Shown here: positions 6,514-14,760 of the stretch, piece after piece
Position numbering within the stretch: the stretch's first letter is position 1
How the letters are laid out: the number at the start of each line of letters is the position of its first letter
Assembly: GCA_964611095.1 (NCBI GenBank)
Contig: CAZSWJ010000002.1
Coordinates: forward strand, 39,232-103,231
Origin: CAZKJL01 sp964611095
GTDB taxonomy: Bacteria > Patescibacteriota > Gracilibacteria > Peribacterales > Peribacteraceae
Length of the DNA: 64,000 nucleotides
Direction: 5' to 3'
Program-made: the position numbers and the translations under genes
Notes under the pieces: generated by a model
Seen by the model: only the letters and a program-made list of their open reading frames with translations
What the model was told of the DNA's origin: nothing
Databases searched by the model: none

Positions 6514-8262
6514 TTAGACGTTGGTCATCTTCGTTAATTTCAAGAGTTGCTGATACTGCGTGAGAATCTTGGCCTCTTCATCGGGCCTGCCCTTGGCCTT
6601 GGCTTCCTTGAGCGCTTGCACGAGCACCATCTGCTTGGCGGTGACGACTTCACGGTTGGCGGATGACGACAGTTTGCGGAATTCTTTCGCGGCGACCGTC
6701 TCGGACCACGCGGGGAAATTTTCCTCGCAATAGAGCGCGAGCACGTGGAGCTTTTCACGGACGACGGGGTCCAGCTCCAGCGGAGCCAAAACATCGGCGG
6801 CCGTAGCCTCACCCGCCGTCACGAGTGCGGTCTGCACGCGAGCGAGCGCGGGATCATCGGACGGAATGAGCTCGGGCAGGAGCGGACGCAAAATCGGCTG
6901 GCCGAGTGCCAAGCCCAGGCACAGCTGATGCCGCGTGTAGGCGGTTTCGGAGATTGATGATTTCGCCAAAGGCTTGCCGTGTTCGTTGCCCTGCTTCCAC
7001 GTGCGGAAATCGGACTGCATTTCGCTCTCGATGATCCCGAACATCTGCGCCGCTTTCTCCATGTACGCGCGGAGTTCCACGGACGTCGGGAGTGCCGCAA
7101 GGAGCGGGAACAAAATTTCGGAGATGGCGAGTTTGCCCGTGGGTTCGGCACGGTCGGGCCTGGCCTTCAGGCGCTGAATGACGGCGTCGATGTACGGCAC
7201 GGAGGATTCGCGGATGAGCGAGGCAAACAGGTTGGCGTCGCGCTGCACGAGTTCGTCGGGATCTTTGGACGGCAGCGATACGGAGTTGATCTTGAGATGT
7301 GCGCGACTGAGGAGATCGAACGCGCGACCCGCGGCAAGTTGCCCTGCGTTGTCTTGGTCCAAACAGAGGACGACCTGGTCGGCGTAGCGACGGATGATTT
7401 TGACGTGCTCGTCGGTGAGCGCCGTGCCGCTGACGGCCACGACGTTCTCGATGCCCGCGCGGTGTGCGGCGATGGCATCGAAGTAGCCTTCCACGAGCAC
7501 GACGGTGTGCGACTTGCGGATGGCGTCGCGCGCTTGGAACAGACCGAAGAGAACGGATGACTTGTTGTAGAGAGCGCTCTCCGGAGAGTTGATGTACTTG
7601 GCGTCGTCATCGCCCATCGTGCGGCCGCCGAAGCCGATGACCTGGCCCTGCGCGTCGCCGATGGGGAACATGATGCGATGACGGAAGCGGTCGTACATGC
7701 GGCCCTCCAGTTCCTTTTGAATGCCGAGTCCTGCGCCGATGATTTCGGTGCGGCTGAATCCTTTCTTCAGGAGATGTTCGTACGTTTCGGAGAACGAATC
7801 CGGCGCGTATCCGATGCCGAATTTCTCCATGAGCGCGGGCGGCACGCCGCGGGACTGCACGTACGTGAGTGCATGCGGAACATCGTGGAGCTTTTGTTGA
7901 TAAAACTTCTGCGCCGCCGTGAGACAGTCGCGGAGACGCTCACGCTCGTCTTTGCTGACGGTGGGCTTGCGGGAGACGTGATCTTTTGGAATTTCGACGC
8001 CCGCTTTTTCGGCGAGCATTTTGAGCGCCGTGGGGAAATCCACGCCTTCGATCTTCTGGAAAAAGCTGAAGATGTCTCCCCCGCTCTGGCACGCGAAGCA
8101 GTACCCGATGCCTTTATCGGGAGATACCAAAAAGCTCGGGTGGCTGTCGTTGTGAAACGGACACACGCACACGAAGTTGCGACCTTTTTTCTTCAGCTGA
8201 CAGTACTGCGCCACAAGCTGGTCGATGGGAAGCCGGGCGCGGATCTCGTCTTTAATGTCCAT
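6514..8262 (-). CDS. dnaG: DNA primase
   Basis: Synthesises RNA primers at the replication fork. The N-terminal CHC2-type zinc-binding domain shows C34-PF-H37 and C55-FA-C58. The RNA polymerase core begins about residue 120, and the TOPRIM domain carries VLVEGYFDAIAAHRAG with the acidic pair CLDQDNAG further on. The C-terminal helicase-binding part is divergent, as is normal. At 582 aa the length is usual. Start ATG 8262 opens MDIKDEIRARLPIDQLVAQY. A TACAAT hexamer lies 9 nt upstream of the ATG. The patatin gene and rpoD follow on the same strand. Confidence 0.96.
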   Translation of the reverse strand: MDIKDEIRARLPIDQLVAQYCQLKKKGRNFVCVCPFHNDSHPSFLVSPDKGIGYCFACQSGGDIFSFFQKIEGVDFPTALKMLAEKAGVEIPKDHVSRKPTVSKDERERLRDCLTAAQKFYQQKLHDVPHALTYVQSRGVPPALMEKFGIGYAPDSFSETYEHLLKKGFSRTEIIGAGLGIQKELEGRMYDRFRHRIMFPIGDAQGQVIGFGGRTMGDDDAKYINSPESALYNKSSVLFGLFQARDAIRKSHTVVLVEGYFDAIAAHRAGIENVVAVSGTALTDEHVKIIRRYADQVVLCLDQDNAGQLAAGRAFDLLSRAHLKINSVSLPSKDPDELVQRDANLFASLIRESSVPYIDAVIQRLKARPDRAEPTGKLAISEILFPLLAALPTSVELRAYMEKAAQMFGIIESEMQSDFRTWKQGNEHGKPLAKSSISETAYTRHQLCLGLALGQPILRPLLPELIPSDDPALARVQTALVTAGEATAADVLAPLELDPVVREKLHVLALYCEENFPAWSETVAAKEFRKLSSSANREVVTAKQMVLVQALKEAKAKGRPDEEAKILTQYQQLLKLTKMTNV

Positions 8263-8292
8263 GGGAGGAGGATTGTACAGGACTCTTTCAAA

Positions 8293-8376
8293 AGGAATCC
8301 AAAGAAACCCACGAAACCAAAGAATCCAACGATGTTCGTTGGTTACCTTGGTTTCTTTGGATTCGTTGGTTTCCTT
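8293..8376. repeat. Hairpin built from 9-mer units (GAAWCCAAM)
   Basis: The left arm (about 8295-8332) is a run of 9-mers of the type GAATCCAAA / GAAACCAAA / GAATCCAAC. The right arm (8336-8374) is the complement of a similar run, with a loop of only a few bases. It sits directly behind the methyltransferase stop and upstream of dnaG. It could terminate transcription between the two genes. Its architecture (tandem short units arranged as an inverted pair) matches the heptamer elements but with a different unit. Confidence 0.75.
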
Positions 8377-8378
8377 AT

Positions 8379-9956
8379 TTAAGCGAACATCCTCACCATC
8401 TCACGGGGCAATCTGTTCAGAATGATGCCGTTTTTGAGCATTCCCCGGCCCAAGATAATGGGCTTCCCGAGTGCCGCCGATTCCATGGCGATGAGAACGT
8501 CGCCGTCGTCCATGCCGGGCTTCTCGTACTTCACGTTCACGCCCTTCATCGCATCGCGGATATCGGATTCGCTCAGGGTAACGACTTGCTTCGTGGCCTC
8601 GAGTCCGCGGAGGGTCGCCATCTCGTGCGAGAGGCGCGTGAGTCCGTGCGACGTGGATTTCCCGAACGGCAATCCCGACATGTACGGATTCGTCGGCAGA
8701 TAAAATTTGAGGATCGATTCCGGGAGCACCGAGAGCTGCTCTTTATATTCGATGAGCACTTCGTCGTCGCGGAGAAACTTGGCACCGAACCAATCTTCGA
8801 GACGAGCGGCGATCGACCTGGCGCGAGACGGCGGCACGAGCTCGAAGCGGTGATCGTCTTTGCTCTTCTCTCCGCGGTCTTTCGTGGGCGCGACTTTCTT
8901 GAGGACGGCGCAGAAGAATCCTTCGGTATCGAAGGTCTGGGGCCAGATGCGAAAAAGCGGGTAGCGGCTAGCGGTCGGCGAGTTGCTGTTTTTGGCGATC
9001 CAATCTTGCACAAGTGCCGAATCATCGATGGGATTCGTGCTACCCGCTACCCGCCCACCGCTAGCCGCCAATATCTCGTTGGGATCCACGACCTCGAGCA
9101 TCCCCGGAAACTTATGGAGCATCGACATCACGACTCCCTCATTTTCCTCGGGCGTGAGCGTGCACGTGGAATACACGATGCGTCCGCCAACCTTGCAAGC
9201 ATGAATCGCAGACTCGAGAAGCTCGCGCTGCAGCTTGGCCATCTTTCCGATGTTGTCATCGGAACAGTACTTGAGCGCATCGCTGTCTTTGCGTGCCGTT
9301 CCTTGCGCCGTGCACGGAGCGTCACACAGCACGCGGTCGAAGACCTCGGTCATGTTCCCCGCGAACCACTGCCCCACTTTGCGCGTCACGACGACATCGA
9401 CGACGCCGCAGCGTTGCAAGTTGGTGAGCAGCGACCAAATGCGCTTTTCTTGGACGTCGTTGGCGATGAGCAGTCCCCTCTTCTTCTGCAGCTCCTGCGA
9501 GTCCGCACGCCCCATGCGCGCGGCTATCTGTGTGGTCTTGCTTCCCGGTGCGGCGCTCATGTCGAGCACGCGTTCCCCCGGTTGAGGGTCGAGCAGTGCC
9601 ACGGGCAGCATGCTCGATGCTTCCTGCATGTAGCAGCCCCCAAGCAAGTGAAACAAATCTTTCCCGAGAGCCTCGTCGCGGTTCACGCGGTCGACGAAAA
9701 ATCCTTCCGGACACCACGGCACGGGCTCGGTCATCCAGCTCTTGGATTTGGCCCACGACAAAAATTCCGCTGGTGAATACTTGAGCGTGTTCACGCGCAT
9801 GGATTTGCGGAGCGGTTTCGCGCTCACCTCCTTCAAAACCTTGAGGTCGGTGAAGCCGGCGTATCGGTCGAACGGATGTGACACCGAGCCAGGGTACGTT
9901 GCGGCATCGGTTTCGCCAAGGACATTGAGAGCAAGCCAAAGAAGAGGCGTCACCAT
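8379..9956 (-). CDS. NOL1/NOP2/Sun-family RNA (cytosine-5) methyltransferase (RsmB/RsmF-like)
   Basis: SAM-dependent m5C methyltransferase acting on rRNA or tRNA. ATG 9956 (MVTPLLWLAL) is used, giving 525 aa. A longer frame to 10256 overlaps the divergent gene and looks non-coding. Motifs are an N-terminal part with MRVNTLK, SAM-binding VLDMSAAPGSKTTQIAARMG, DAPCTAQGTARKD with the PC(S/T) catalytic region, and YSTCTLTPEENEGVV with the second conserved Cys. The C-terminal part (EVLIEYKEQLSVLP onwards) resembles the RNA-binding extension of RsmF-like enzymes. A heptamer hairpin (8957-9069) is read in frame between the catalytic domain and this extension. Substrate is unknown. Confidence 0.9.
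   Translation of the reverse strand: MVTPLLWLALNVLGETDAATYPGSVSHPFDRYAGFTDLKVLKEVSAKPLRKSMRVNTLKYSPAEFLSWAKSKSWMTEPVPWCPEGFFVDRVNRDEALGKDLFHLLGGCYMQEASSMLPVALLDPQPGERVLDMSAAPGSKTTQIAARMGRADSQELQKKRGLLIANDVQEKRIWSLLTNLQRCGVVDVVVTRKVGQWFAGNMTEVFDRVLCDAPCTAQGTARKDSDALKYCSDDNIGKMAKLQRELLESAIHACKVGGRIVYSTCTLTPEENEGVVMSMLHKFPGMLEVVDPNEILAASGGRVAGSTNPIDDSALVQDWIAKNSNSPTASRYPLFRIWPQTFDTEGFFCAVLKKVAPTKDRGEKSKDDHRFELVPPSRARSIAARLEDWFGAKFLRDDEVLIEYKEQLSVLPESILKFYLPTNPYMSGLPFGKSTSHGLTRLSHEMATLRGLEATKQVVTLSESDIRDAMKGVNVKYEKPGMDDGDVLIAMESAALGKPIILGRGMLKNGIILNRLPREMVRMFA
8957..9069. repeat. Heptamer hairpin element, copy 2 (inside methyltransferase gene)
   Basis: Left arm 8957-8983 (GCGGGTA GCGGCTA type units), right arm about 9038-9069 (TACCCGC type units), with 54 nt between them. 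On the coding strand the arms translate as AASGGRVAGST and SPTASRYPLFR. The reading frame is preserved and the stop expected in a perfect array is absent. Confidence 0.85.
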
Positions 9957-9965
9957 CGCAGGAAA

Positions 9966-9993
9966 TTGACAAATGAAGCGTTCCTCGTACCAT
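9966..9993 (+). promoter_or_regulatory. Leaderless-type promoter for the gene at 10000
   Basis: TTGACA (9966-9971), 16-nt spacer, TACCAT (9988-9993), then 6 nt to ATG 10000. Transcription would begin at or next to the start codon. An earlier in-frame ATG (9973) lies inside the promoter spacer and is therefore unlikely. Confidence 0.75.
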
Positions 9994-9999
9994 GTACGT

Positions 10000-10278
10000 A
10001 TGCCTCCGAATACAGCTCCCACAGGACCGATTGATGATGTCGCCCTGACCGATCTCGCCATCACGAAGATCAGCGACTCGATGTCCATTCCTCCCGATGA
10101 GGTGGTGCAGTCGCCGCTCGACTTGTCCGATACCACGGACCGTGTCGATATTGCCTGGCGAATCGGACAAGTGCTGGGCACGAAAACCCATTTGGTACAG
10201 TTGCTCGCGAATAAACTCGCATCAAAAACGGATATTCCGGGCGTCGTCTCGGCCATCCGAGAAGTGTATCCGAGCTGA
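10000..10278 (+). CDS. Hypothetical protein, 92 aa
   Basis: Small acidic, soluble, mostly helical protein beginning MPPNTAPTGPIDDVALTDLA. No family was recognised. ATG 10000 is preferred because a TTGACA/TACCAT promoter ends 6 nt before it. It is the first of three same-strand unknown genes (10000-11578) and is divergent from the methyltransferase gene, with only 43 bp between the starts. Confidence 0.65.
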   Translation: MPPNTAPTGPIDDVALTDLAITKISDSMSIPPDEVVQSPLDLSDTTDRVDIAWRIGQVLGTKTHLVQLLANKLASKTDIPGVVSAIREVYPS

Positions 10279-10299
10279 TCTCATCTCCCTTTCCATTGC

Positions 10300-10941
10300 A
10301 TGAGACAGAGCCCCCGAAAAGCGAGCGACGGCTTCTATAAACTGTCCGCTGCAACGGGGCAGTTCTTGGGGTCGAAGGACAATGAAGCACTGCTCATCGG
10401 AACGCACACGAAGATCCCGTTTGCGGGAGACGCGATGCTCTCCGAACGTTTTCCGTACGAGAGTCGCGAAAGGATCGTGGACTCGCCGATCAACGTCCGT
10501 GACCGATTGCGGATGCACGTACATCAAAACCTGCGTCGATATGCACTCGTCATCGCCGCATTCGAACTGCATCACTTTGACCGCCGCGACATGCAAGACG
10601 TGTTGGAATTGATGCAGATGCTCTCGCACGGAGCCGTCATCGCGGGTGACTACGCGTTCCGCCGTGAATCTCCCGAAAGCATGGAGCCGCATACGAAAAG
10701 CGCATTGGAACTGAGGCAGCGACAGTTGTACGGGAGCTACGATGCTTGGTTCAACAGCCACGCTGTCTTCACGCCGCACGAGCTGGACGAAGACATTCGT
10801 AAGCCCGGATGGAAATCCGTCGAATCGTTCGAATTCGCGAATCGACAAGTCGGAGCCATCGGATCCATGACGCTGCACCCTTCCGACCTTCAGACGATCG
10901 TCACGTCCGCTTCCTTGGACTCAATCGATGCGCACGCTTGA
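10300..10941 (+). CDS. Hypothetical protein, 213 aa
   Basis: Soluble, helix-rich protein with many Arg, His and Glu residues, for example a central region around VRDRLRMHVHQNLRRYALVI. No signal peptide, membrane segment or known motif. It starts 21 bp after the preceding gene and overlaps the next by 14 bp, so the three probably form an operon. Function unknown. Confidence 0.7.
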   Translation: MRQSPRKASDGFYKLSAATGQFLGSKDNEALLIGTHTKIPFAGDAMLSERFPYESRERIVDSPINVRDRLRMHVHQNLRRYALVIAAFELHHFDRRDMQDVLELMQMLSHGAVIAGDYAFRRESPESMEPHTKSALELRQRQLYGSYDAWFNSHAVFTPHELDEDIRKPGWKSVESFEFANRQVGAIGSMTLHPSDLQTIVTSASLDSIDAHA

Positions 10942-11578
10942 AGAAATCATTCCGTCGCGCGCCCCCGAACTGATCCATCAGAGGTTTGCCGAAGAGTTCG
11001 TCGTCGACAGAGTGGAGCGCCTCAAAAAAATCCAATCGATCGTCTCGACGCGCGTTCTCTACTTGGTGGAAACGACGAACCGTCACTTTCATCGCAAGTA
11101 TGAAAAGACGGGTATGGATTCCACGGATCAGTTGTTGCTGCAGGCTTTTTCAAAACCCGATCCCATCGATTCGTGGCTTCCACTGGCCGTCATGCACGAC
11201 GAGACGGCTGCGCTTTTGCTCGGCAATCTGGAGACCGAAATTCTCGGTGCAAAAGTCTCGGACCCTCACAATGCGGAGTCGGAACGCGACCACGAGTTGC
11301 GCGTGCGGGAGGGCATCGAATCCGTACACGCGGACTTCGGCCGTGAAGTCATGCAACCGACGCGAATCCTCGTCGATTTGATGTCGCAAGATTCGAGAAT
11401 GAACGACGACCACGTGGAGCGTGCGAACATGCTCGCCGAAGGAATCGTGCGCAACGACCCGAAGGGGCTGGGCATCTTTGCGGCATTCGAAGAAACGGCC
11501 GCTCGCGTGAGTGCTGCACCCATGCACCCGGAACTGCGCGGTTGGATGAAAATGCTGACGAGAGAAGCGAAGTGGTAA
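10928..11578 (+). CDS. Hypothetical protein, 216 aa
   Basis: Soluble helical protein beginning MRTLEEIIPSRAPELIHQRF. Its start lies within the end of the preceding gene (14-bp overlap), which suggests coupled translation. Its composition resembles the preceding protein (Arg/Glu/His rich). No recognised domain. Function unknown. Confidence 0.7.
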   Translation: MRTLEEIIPSRAPELIHQRFAEEFVVDRVERLKKIQSIVSTRVLYLVETTNRHFHRKYEKTGMDSTDQLLLQAFSKPDPIDSWLPLAVMHDETAALLLGNLETEILGAKVSDPHNAESERDHELRVREGIESVHADFGREVMQPTRILVDLMSQDSRMNDDHVERANMLAEGIVRNDPKGLGIFAAFEETAARVSAAPMHPELRGWMKMLTREAKW

Positions 11579-11596
11579 AACAGAAGACATGGTCAA

Positions 11597-11620
11597 CCGG
11601 CCCCCTTGCGGGAGCCGGAG
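11597..11620. terminator. GC-rich hairpin between convergent genes
   Basis: CCGGC..CCC and GGG..GCCGG face each other around a TTGC loop, between the end of the three-gene unit and the end of the convergent small membrane-protein gene. There is no T-run, so it is only terminator-like. Confidence 0.4.
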
Positions 11621-11657
11621 TGGTGCGAAACCGAAGTCTCGCACCCGACCTTTCTGC

Positions 11658-12002
11658 TCAGTGCTTCCAGGCGTAGTACCGCACGATCATCACGAGGATG
11701 GTCAGCAGGTAAAAGCCGATGGACGCTCCGAGGAAGCGCCTGGACACCTTGCTATCCCAGTCGAGATCCGCGATGAAGTGGCCGAGGCTGGCGACGACGC
11801 AGGCCACGAACGGCAGGCGCGGATGCCAAAGGAAGCTCCAATCGTCGACCCAGTAGCCGAAGGCGGCGAGCCACCGACCGTTGGAGTGACGAAAGGACAT
11901 GTTTGCCGCGAAGTTGTATCCGACGTTGGAGAACAACGCCGCGAACAACGCGAACACCAGGACGATGTACCCAACCCTGAGAATCGTGGACCAAGACTTC
12001 AT
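11658..12002 (-). CDS. Small integral membrane protein, 114 aa
   Basis: Starts at ATG 12002 (MKSWSTILRVGYIVLVFALF), chosen because GGAG lies 7 nt upstream. This is one of the few Shine-Dalgarno-like sites in the window. About three hydrophobic segments are visible: 8-28, about 58-75 and a C-terminal one at about 90-110. A polar segment with FRHSNGRW lies between the first two. It ends in YYAWKH. No family was recognised. Its upstream AT-rich promoter and leader resemble those of the 204-aa gene at 2551 and not the leaderless pattern seen elsewhere. Confidence 0.75.
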   Translation of the reverse strand: MKSWSTILRVGYIVLVFALFAALFSNVGYNFAANMSFRHSNGRWLAAFGYWVDDWSFLWHPRLPFVACVVASLGHFIADLDWDSKVSRRFLGASIGFYLLTILVMIVRYYAWKH

Positions 12003-12091
12003 TGGAACGCTCCGAAAGGCTGCCGAGGGGCGGATGCAGCGACCACGTTGGTCGCGACATCGCAAAGCTGCGAGCTGAAAGATCTATATTT

Positions 12092-12120
12092 ATTTAAACA
12101 TATAAATTAAAATAAGTCAA
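12092..12120 (-). promoter_or_regulatory. Promoter for the small membrane protein
   Basis: Minus strand: TTGACT (12120-12115), 17-nt AT-only spacer, TTAAAT (12097-12092). The leader of about 85 nt contains a 7-bp hairpin, GCGACCA/TGGTCGC, around 12044-12060. Confidence 0.7.
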
Positions 12121-12167
12121 ATTATAGCATTCAAAGAAAGTATCAATAGTGGCTTCGGACGACCAAG

Positions 12168-12217
12168 CTCACCCTTCGACTACGCTCAGGGTGAGTCTTT
12201 TACACGACAAGACTCAC
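12168..12217. repeat. Two overlapping hairpins at the leuS 3' end
   Basis: CTCACCCT/AGGGTGAG (12168-12195) and GTGAGTCTT/AAGACTCAC (12191-12217) share the GTGAG segment, so only one can form at a time. The second includes the leuS stop codon. It is a likely transcription end or a small palindromic repeat. Confidence 0.6.
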
Positions 12218-14674
12218 CAGTTTTCCGGGCACGTAAATTTCTTTCTTGATGGGACCCGTAATGAACTTCTTCACATTCTCCAAGCCCTTGGCCATTTTCA
12301 ATATTTCTTCTTTCGTCGTTTCGTTCGGCACGGACAGATCTCCACGGACTTTGCCGTTCACTTGAACGACGACGGTGATCGTGGCGTCCACGGTGAGCGA
12401 CTCCTCGAATGCGGGCCACGGCTGATTGCACGCGAAGCCTTCGCCGCCGAGTTTCTCCCACAGCTCTTCGCTCAAGTGTGGAGCCATCGGAGAAAGCAGG
12501 AGTGCCACGGTCTTACCCAAAGAATCCGAGAACGACTCTTCTTTTTCGATGAGATTGAGGAGCTGCATGAGTGCGCTGATCGCGGTGTTGTACTGCAGCG
12601 CCTTGATGTCATCACCGACTTTCTTGATGGTCTTATGAAGCGCCGAGAGAACGTGAGGCTTGTCCTGGATGACCTTCTTGTTCGACTTCTCGGTGAGGAC
12701 TTTCCACATGCGCTGGACGAAGCGAACGATGCCCACGATGCCCTGGTCGCTCCAATCTCCGCCGGCCTCGAACGGGCCCATGAACATGAGGTACATGCGG
12801 AAGACGTCGGAACCGTGCTTGGTGACGAAGTCGTCGGGACTCACCACGTTGCCCTTGGACTTGCTCATCTTGGCACCTTTATTCGTGATGAGACCTTGGT
12901 GCACGAGCCTCTGGAACGGCTCGTCGTGCGAGACGTGTCCGAAGTCCTTGAGCGCCATCATGACGAAGCGCGCGTAGATGAGATGCATGCAGGCGTGCTC
13001 CGGTCCGCCGATGTACATGGACACGGGCATCCATTTCTTTTCAATCGAGGGATCAACAAGTTTTTCTCCCTTCGTGGAGGCGGGTAGCGGGTGGCGGGTG
13101 GCGGGTGGAGATGCGTCGAGACCCTTCGTGCCGCCGGCCAAGTACCGCAGATAGTAGAAGCTGGAACAGACGAACGTGTCCATCGTGTCGAATTCAGGAC
13201 GCCAGCCTTTGCCGAAAATCTTTTCGGTGCGCTCGATGAATTCTTTGCTCTCGGTGAGCGGGGATTTTCCCGTGGGCTTGAATTCCACGTCGGTCGGCAG
13301 CAACCATGGCAGATGTTCCTCCGGGATGGGGTGCGGCTTGCCTTCCGGGTCGTAGACGATGGGAATGGGTGCCCCCCAGTAGCGCTGGCGGCTGATGAGC
13401 CAGTCGTGGAGGCGATACGTGATGACGCGCTTGCCCATGCCCTTTTTCTCCATGTGGTCCATCATCGTGGGAATGGCGGCGTGCGGGTGGAGTCCGTTGA
13501 GGAAATCGGAATTGATCAGCTCGCCTTCGTCCTCGAAGACTTTGTCGGCCGAATCGATGGCACCCGTCTCGCCGTCGGCACTCTTGATGACACGGACGAT
13601 CGTGATGTCCTTCATCGCCTTTGCGAACTCGAAGTCACGCATGTCGTGGCCGGGAACTCCGACGACGACACCCGTACCGAAACCCATCAGCACGTAGTCG
13701 GCGACGTAGAGCGGCATCTCGAAACCCGTGAGGTCGTTCACCGCGTAACTTCCGGTGAAGACTCCCGTCTTCGTGCGATCGGCGCTCTCGCGCTCGCTGG
13801 TCGTGCGCTTGGCGGCTTTTTCCACGTATGCCTTCACGGCCTTTTTCCGGTCGGCGGTGACGTACGAATCGAGCTCGGGATGTTCCGGCGAAATGACCAT
13901 GAACGTGGCGCCGAAGTTCGTCTCGGGGCGCGTGGTGAAACACGTCACGGTCTTCTTGGAATCTTTGATCTTGTACGTGATCTCGATGCCCTCTTTGCGA
14001 CCGATCCAGTTCTTTTGCATGATCTTGGTCTTCTCCGGCCAGTCGAGCTTGTCCAAATTATCGAGAAGTTTCTGCGAGTAATCGGTGATCTTCCAGAACC
14101 ACTGCGTCAGAAACTTTCTCTCAACGGGCGTGCCGCAACGCTCGCACGTGCCGTCCTGGGCCTGCTCGTTGGCGAGCACGGTTTGGTCTTTCGGACAGTA
14201 GTTGACGGCGGCCTCTTTCTTGTACGCCAATCCGTTCTTGTACATTTCGAGGAACAACCACTGCGTCCAGCGGTAGTACTCGGGGTCGGTGGTGCTGAGC
14301 GTTTTCTCCCAGTCGTACATGCAACCGATGCGCTTGAGCTGCGTGATCATGGTCTTCACGTTCTTGGCCGTGCTCTCGGCGGGCGGCGTTCCGGTCTTGA
14401 TGGCGTAGTTTTCTGCCGGGAGTCCGAACGCGTCGAAACCCATGGGCGCGAAGACGTCGTGTCCTTGCATTTTCATGAACCTGGCGAAGCTGTCGGCGGG
14501 CGAGTAGTTGTACCAATGACCCACGTGGAGCTTGTCTCCGCTCGGATACGGGAACATGACGAGCGAGTAGTACGGCTTCTTGGCGCTCTTGAGATCGATG
14601 GTGTGAAGCTTGGCTTGGTCCCATTTCTTCTGCCATTTGGCTTCGGCTTCCGATGAATTGTAGTCGCTTGGCAT
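12200..14674 (-). CDS. leuS: Leucyl-tRNA synthetase
   Basis: Charges tRNA-Leu. Class I synthetase of 824 aa from ATG 14674 (MPSDYNSSEAEAKWQKKWDQ), which matches the usual LeuRS N-terminus. A longer upstream frame is not family-like. Signatures are YPSGDKLHVGHWYNY (HIGH motif), a CP1 editing insertion with the Thr-rich TFTTRPET-like element (here CFTTRPETNFGATF), and KMSKSKGN in NKGAKMSKSKGNVVSPDDF. It ends with an anticodon-binding and C-terminal domain. A heptamer-repeat arm (13079-13110) is translated in frame as SPPATRHPLPAS between YLAGGTKGLDA and EKLVDPSIEKKW, a surface-variable position. TACAGT ends 6 nt before the ATG, implying a leaderless mRNA. Confidence 0.96.
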   Translation of the reverse strand: MPSDYNSSEAEAKWQKKWDQAKLHTIDLKSAKKPYYSLVMFPYPSGDKLHVGHWYNYSPADSFARFMKMQGHDVFAPMGFDAFGLPAENYAIKTGTPPAESTAKNVKTMITQLKRIGCMYDWEKTLSTTDPEYYRWTQWLFLEMYKNGLAYKKEAAVNYCPKDQTVLANEQAQDGTCERCGTPVERKFLTQWFWKITDYSQKLLDNLDKLDWPEKTKIMQKNWIGRKEGIEITYKIKDSKKTVTCFTTRPETNFGATFMVISPEHPELDSYVTADRKKAVKAYVEKAAKRTTSERESADRTKTGVFTGSYAVNDLTGFEMPLYVADYVLMGFGTGVVVGVPGHDMRDFEFAKAMKDITIVRVIKSADGETGAIDSADKVFEDEGELINSDFLNGLHPHAAIPTMMDHMEKKGMGKRVITYRLHDWLISRQRYWGAPIPIVYDPEGKPHPIPEEHLPWLLPTDVEFKPTGKSPLTESKEFIERTEKIFGKGWRPEFDTMDTFVCSSFYYLRYLAGGTKGLDASPPATRHPLPASTKGEKLVDPSIEKKWMPVSMYIGGPEHACMHLIYARFVMMALKDFGHVSHDEPFQRLVHQGLITNKGAKMSKSKGNVVSPDDFVTKHGSDVFRMYLMFMGPFEAGGDWSDQGIVGIVRFVQRMWKVLTEKSNKKVIQDKPHVLSALHKTIKKVGDDIKALQYNTAISALMQLLNLIEKEESFSDSLGKTVALLLSPMAPHLSEELWEKLGGEGFACNQPWPAFEESLTVDATITVVVQVNGKVRGDLSVPNETTKEEILKMAKGLENVKKFITGPIKKEIYVPGKLVSLVV
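13079..13110. repeat. Heptamer repeat arm, copy 3 (inside leuS)
   Basis: A single arm of four heptamers (GCGGGTA followed by GCGGGTG units) with no obvious partner arm. On the coding strand it reads ATRHPLPA, the open reading of the array. Confidence 0.8.
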
Positions 14675-14726
14675 GGCCAAACTGTAGCAGAAGCAAGGGC
14701 GGAACCGAAAATGCGATCGCGCGAAG

Positions 14727-14754
14727 TTGACTCTGCATAAGGGAGGATTACGAT
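14727..14754 (+). promoter_or_regulatory. Leaderless-type promoter for the gene at 14761
   Basis: TTGACT (14727-14732), 16-nt spacer, TACGAT (14749-14754), then 6 nt to ATG 14761. Confidence 0.75.
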
Positions 14755-14760
14755 TCTTCC

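Noticed and set aside
9957..10256. N-terminal extension of the methyltransferase to 10256
   Set aside because: The extra 100 residues overlap the divergent gene and its promoter and have no similarity to the family N-terminus; ATG 9956 is better.
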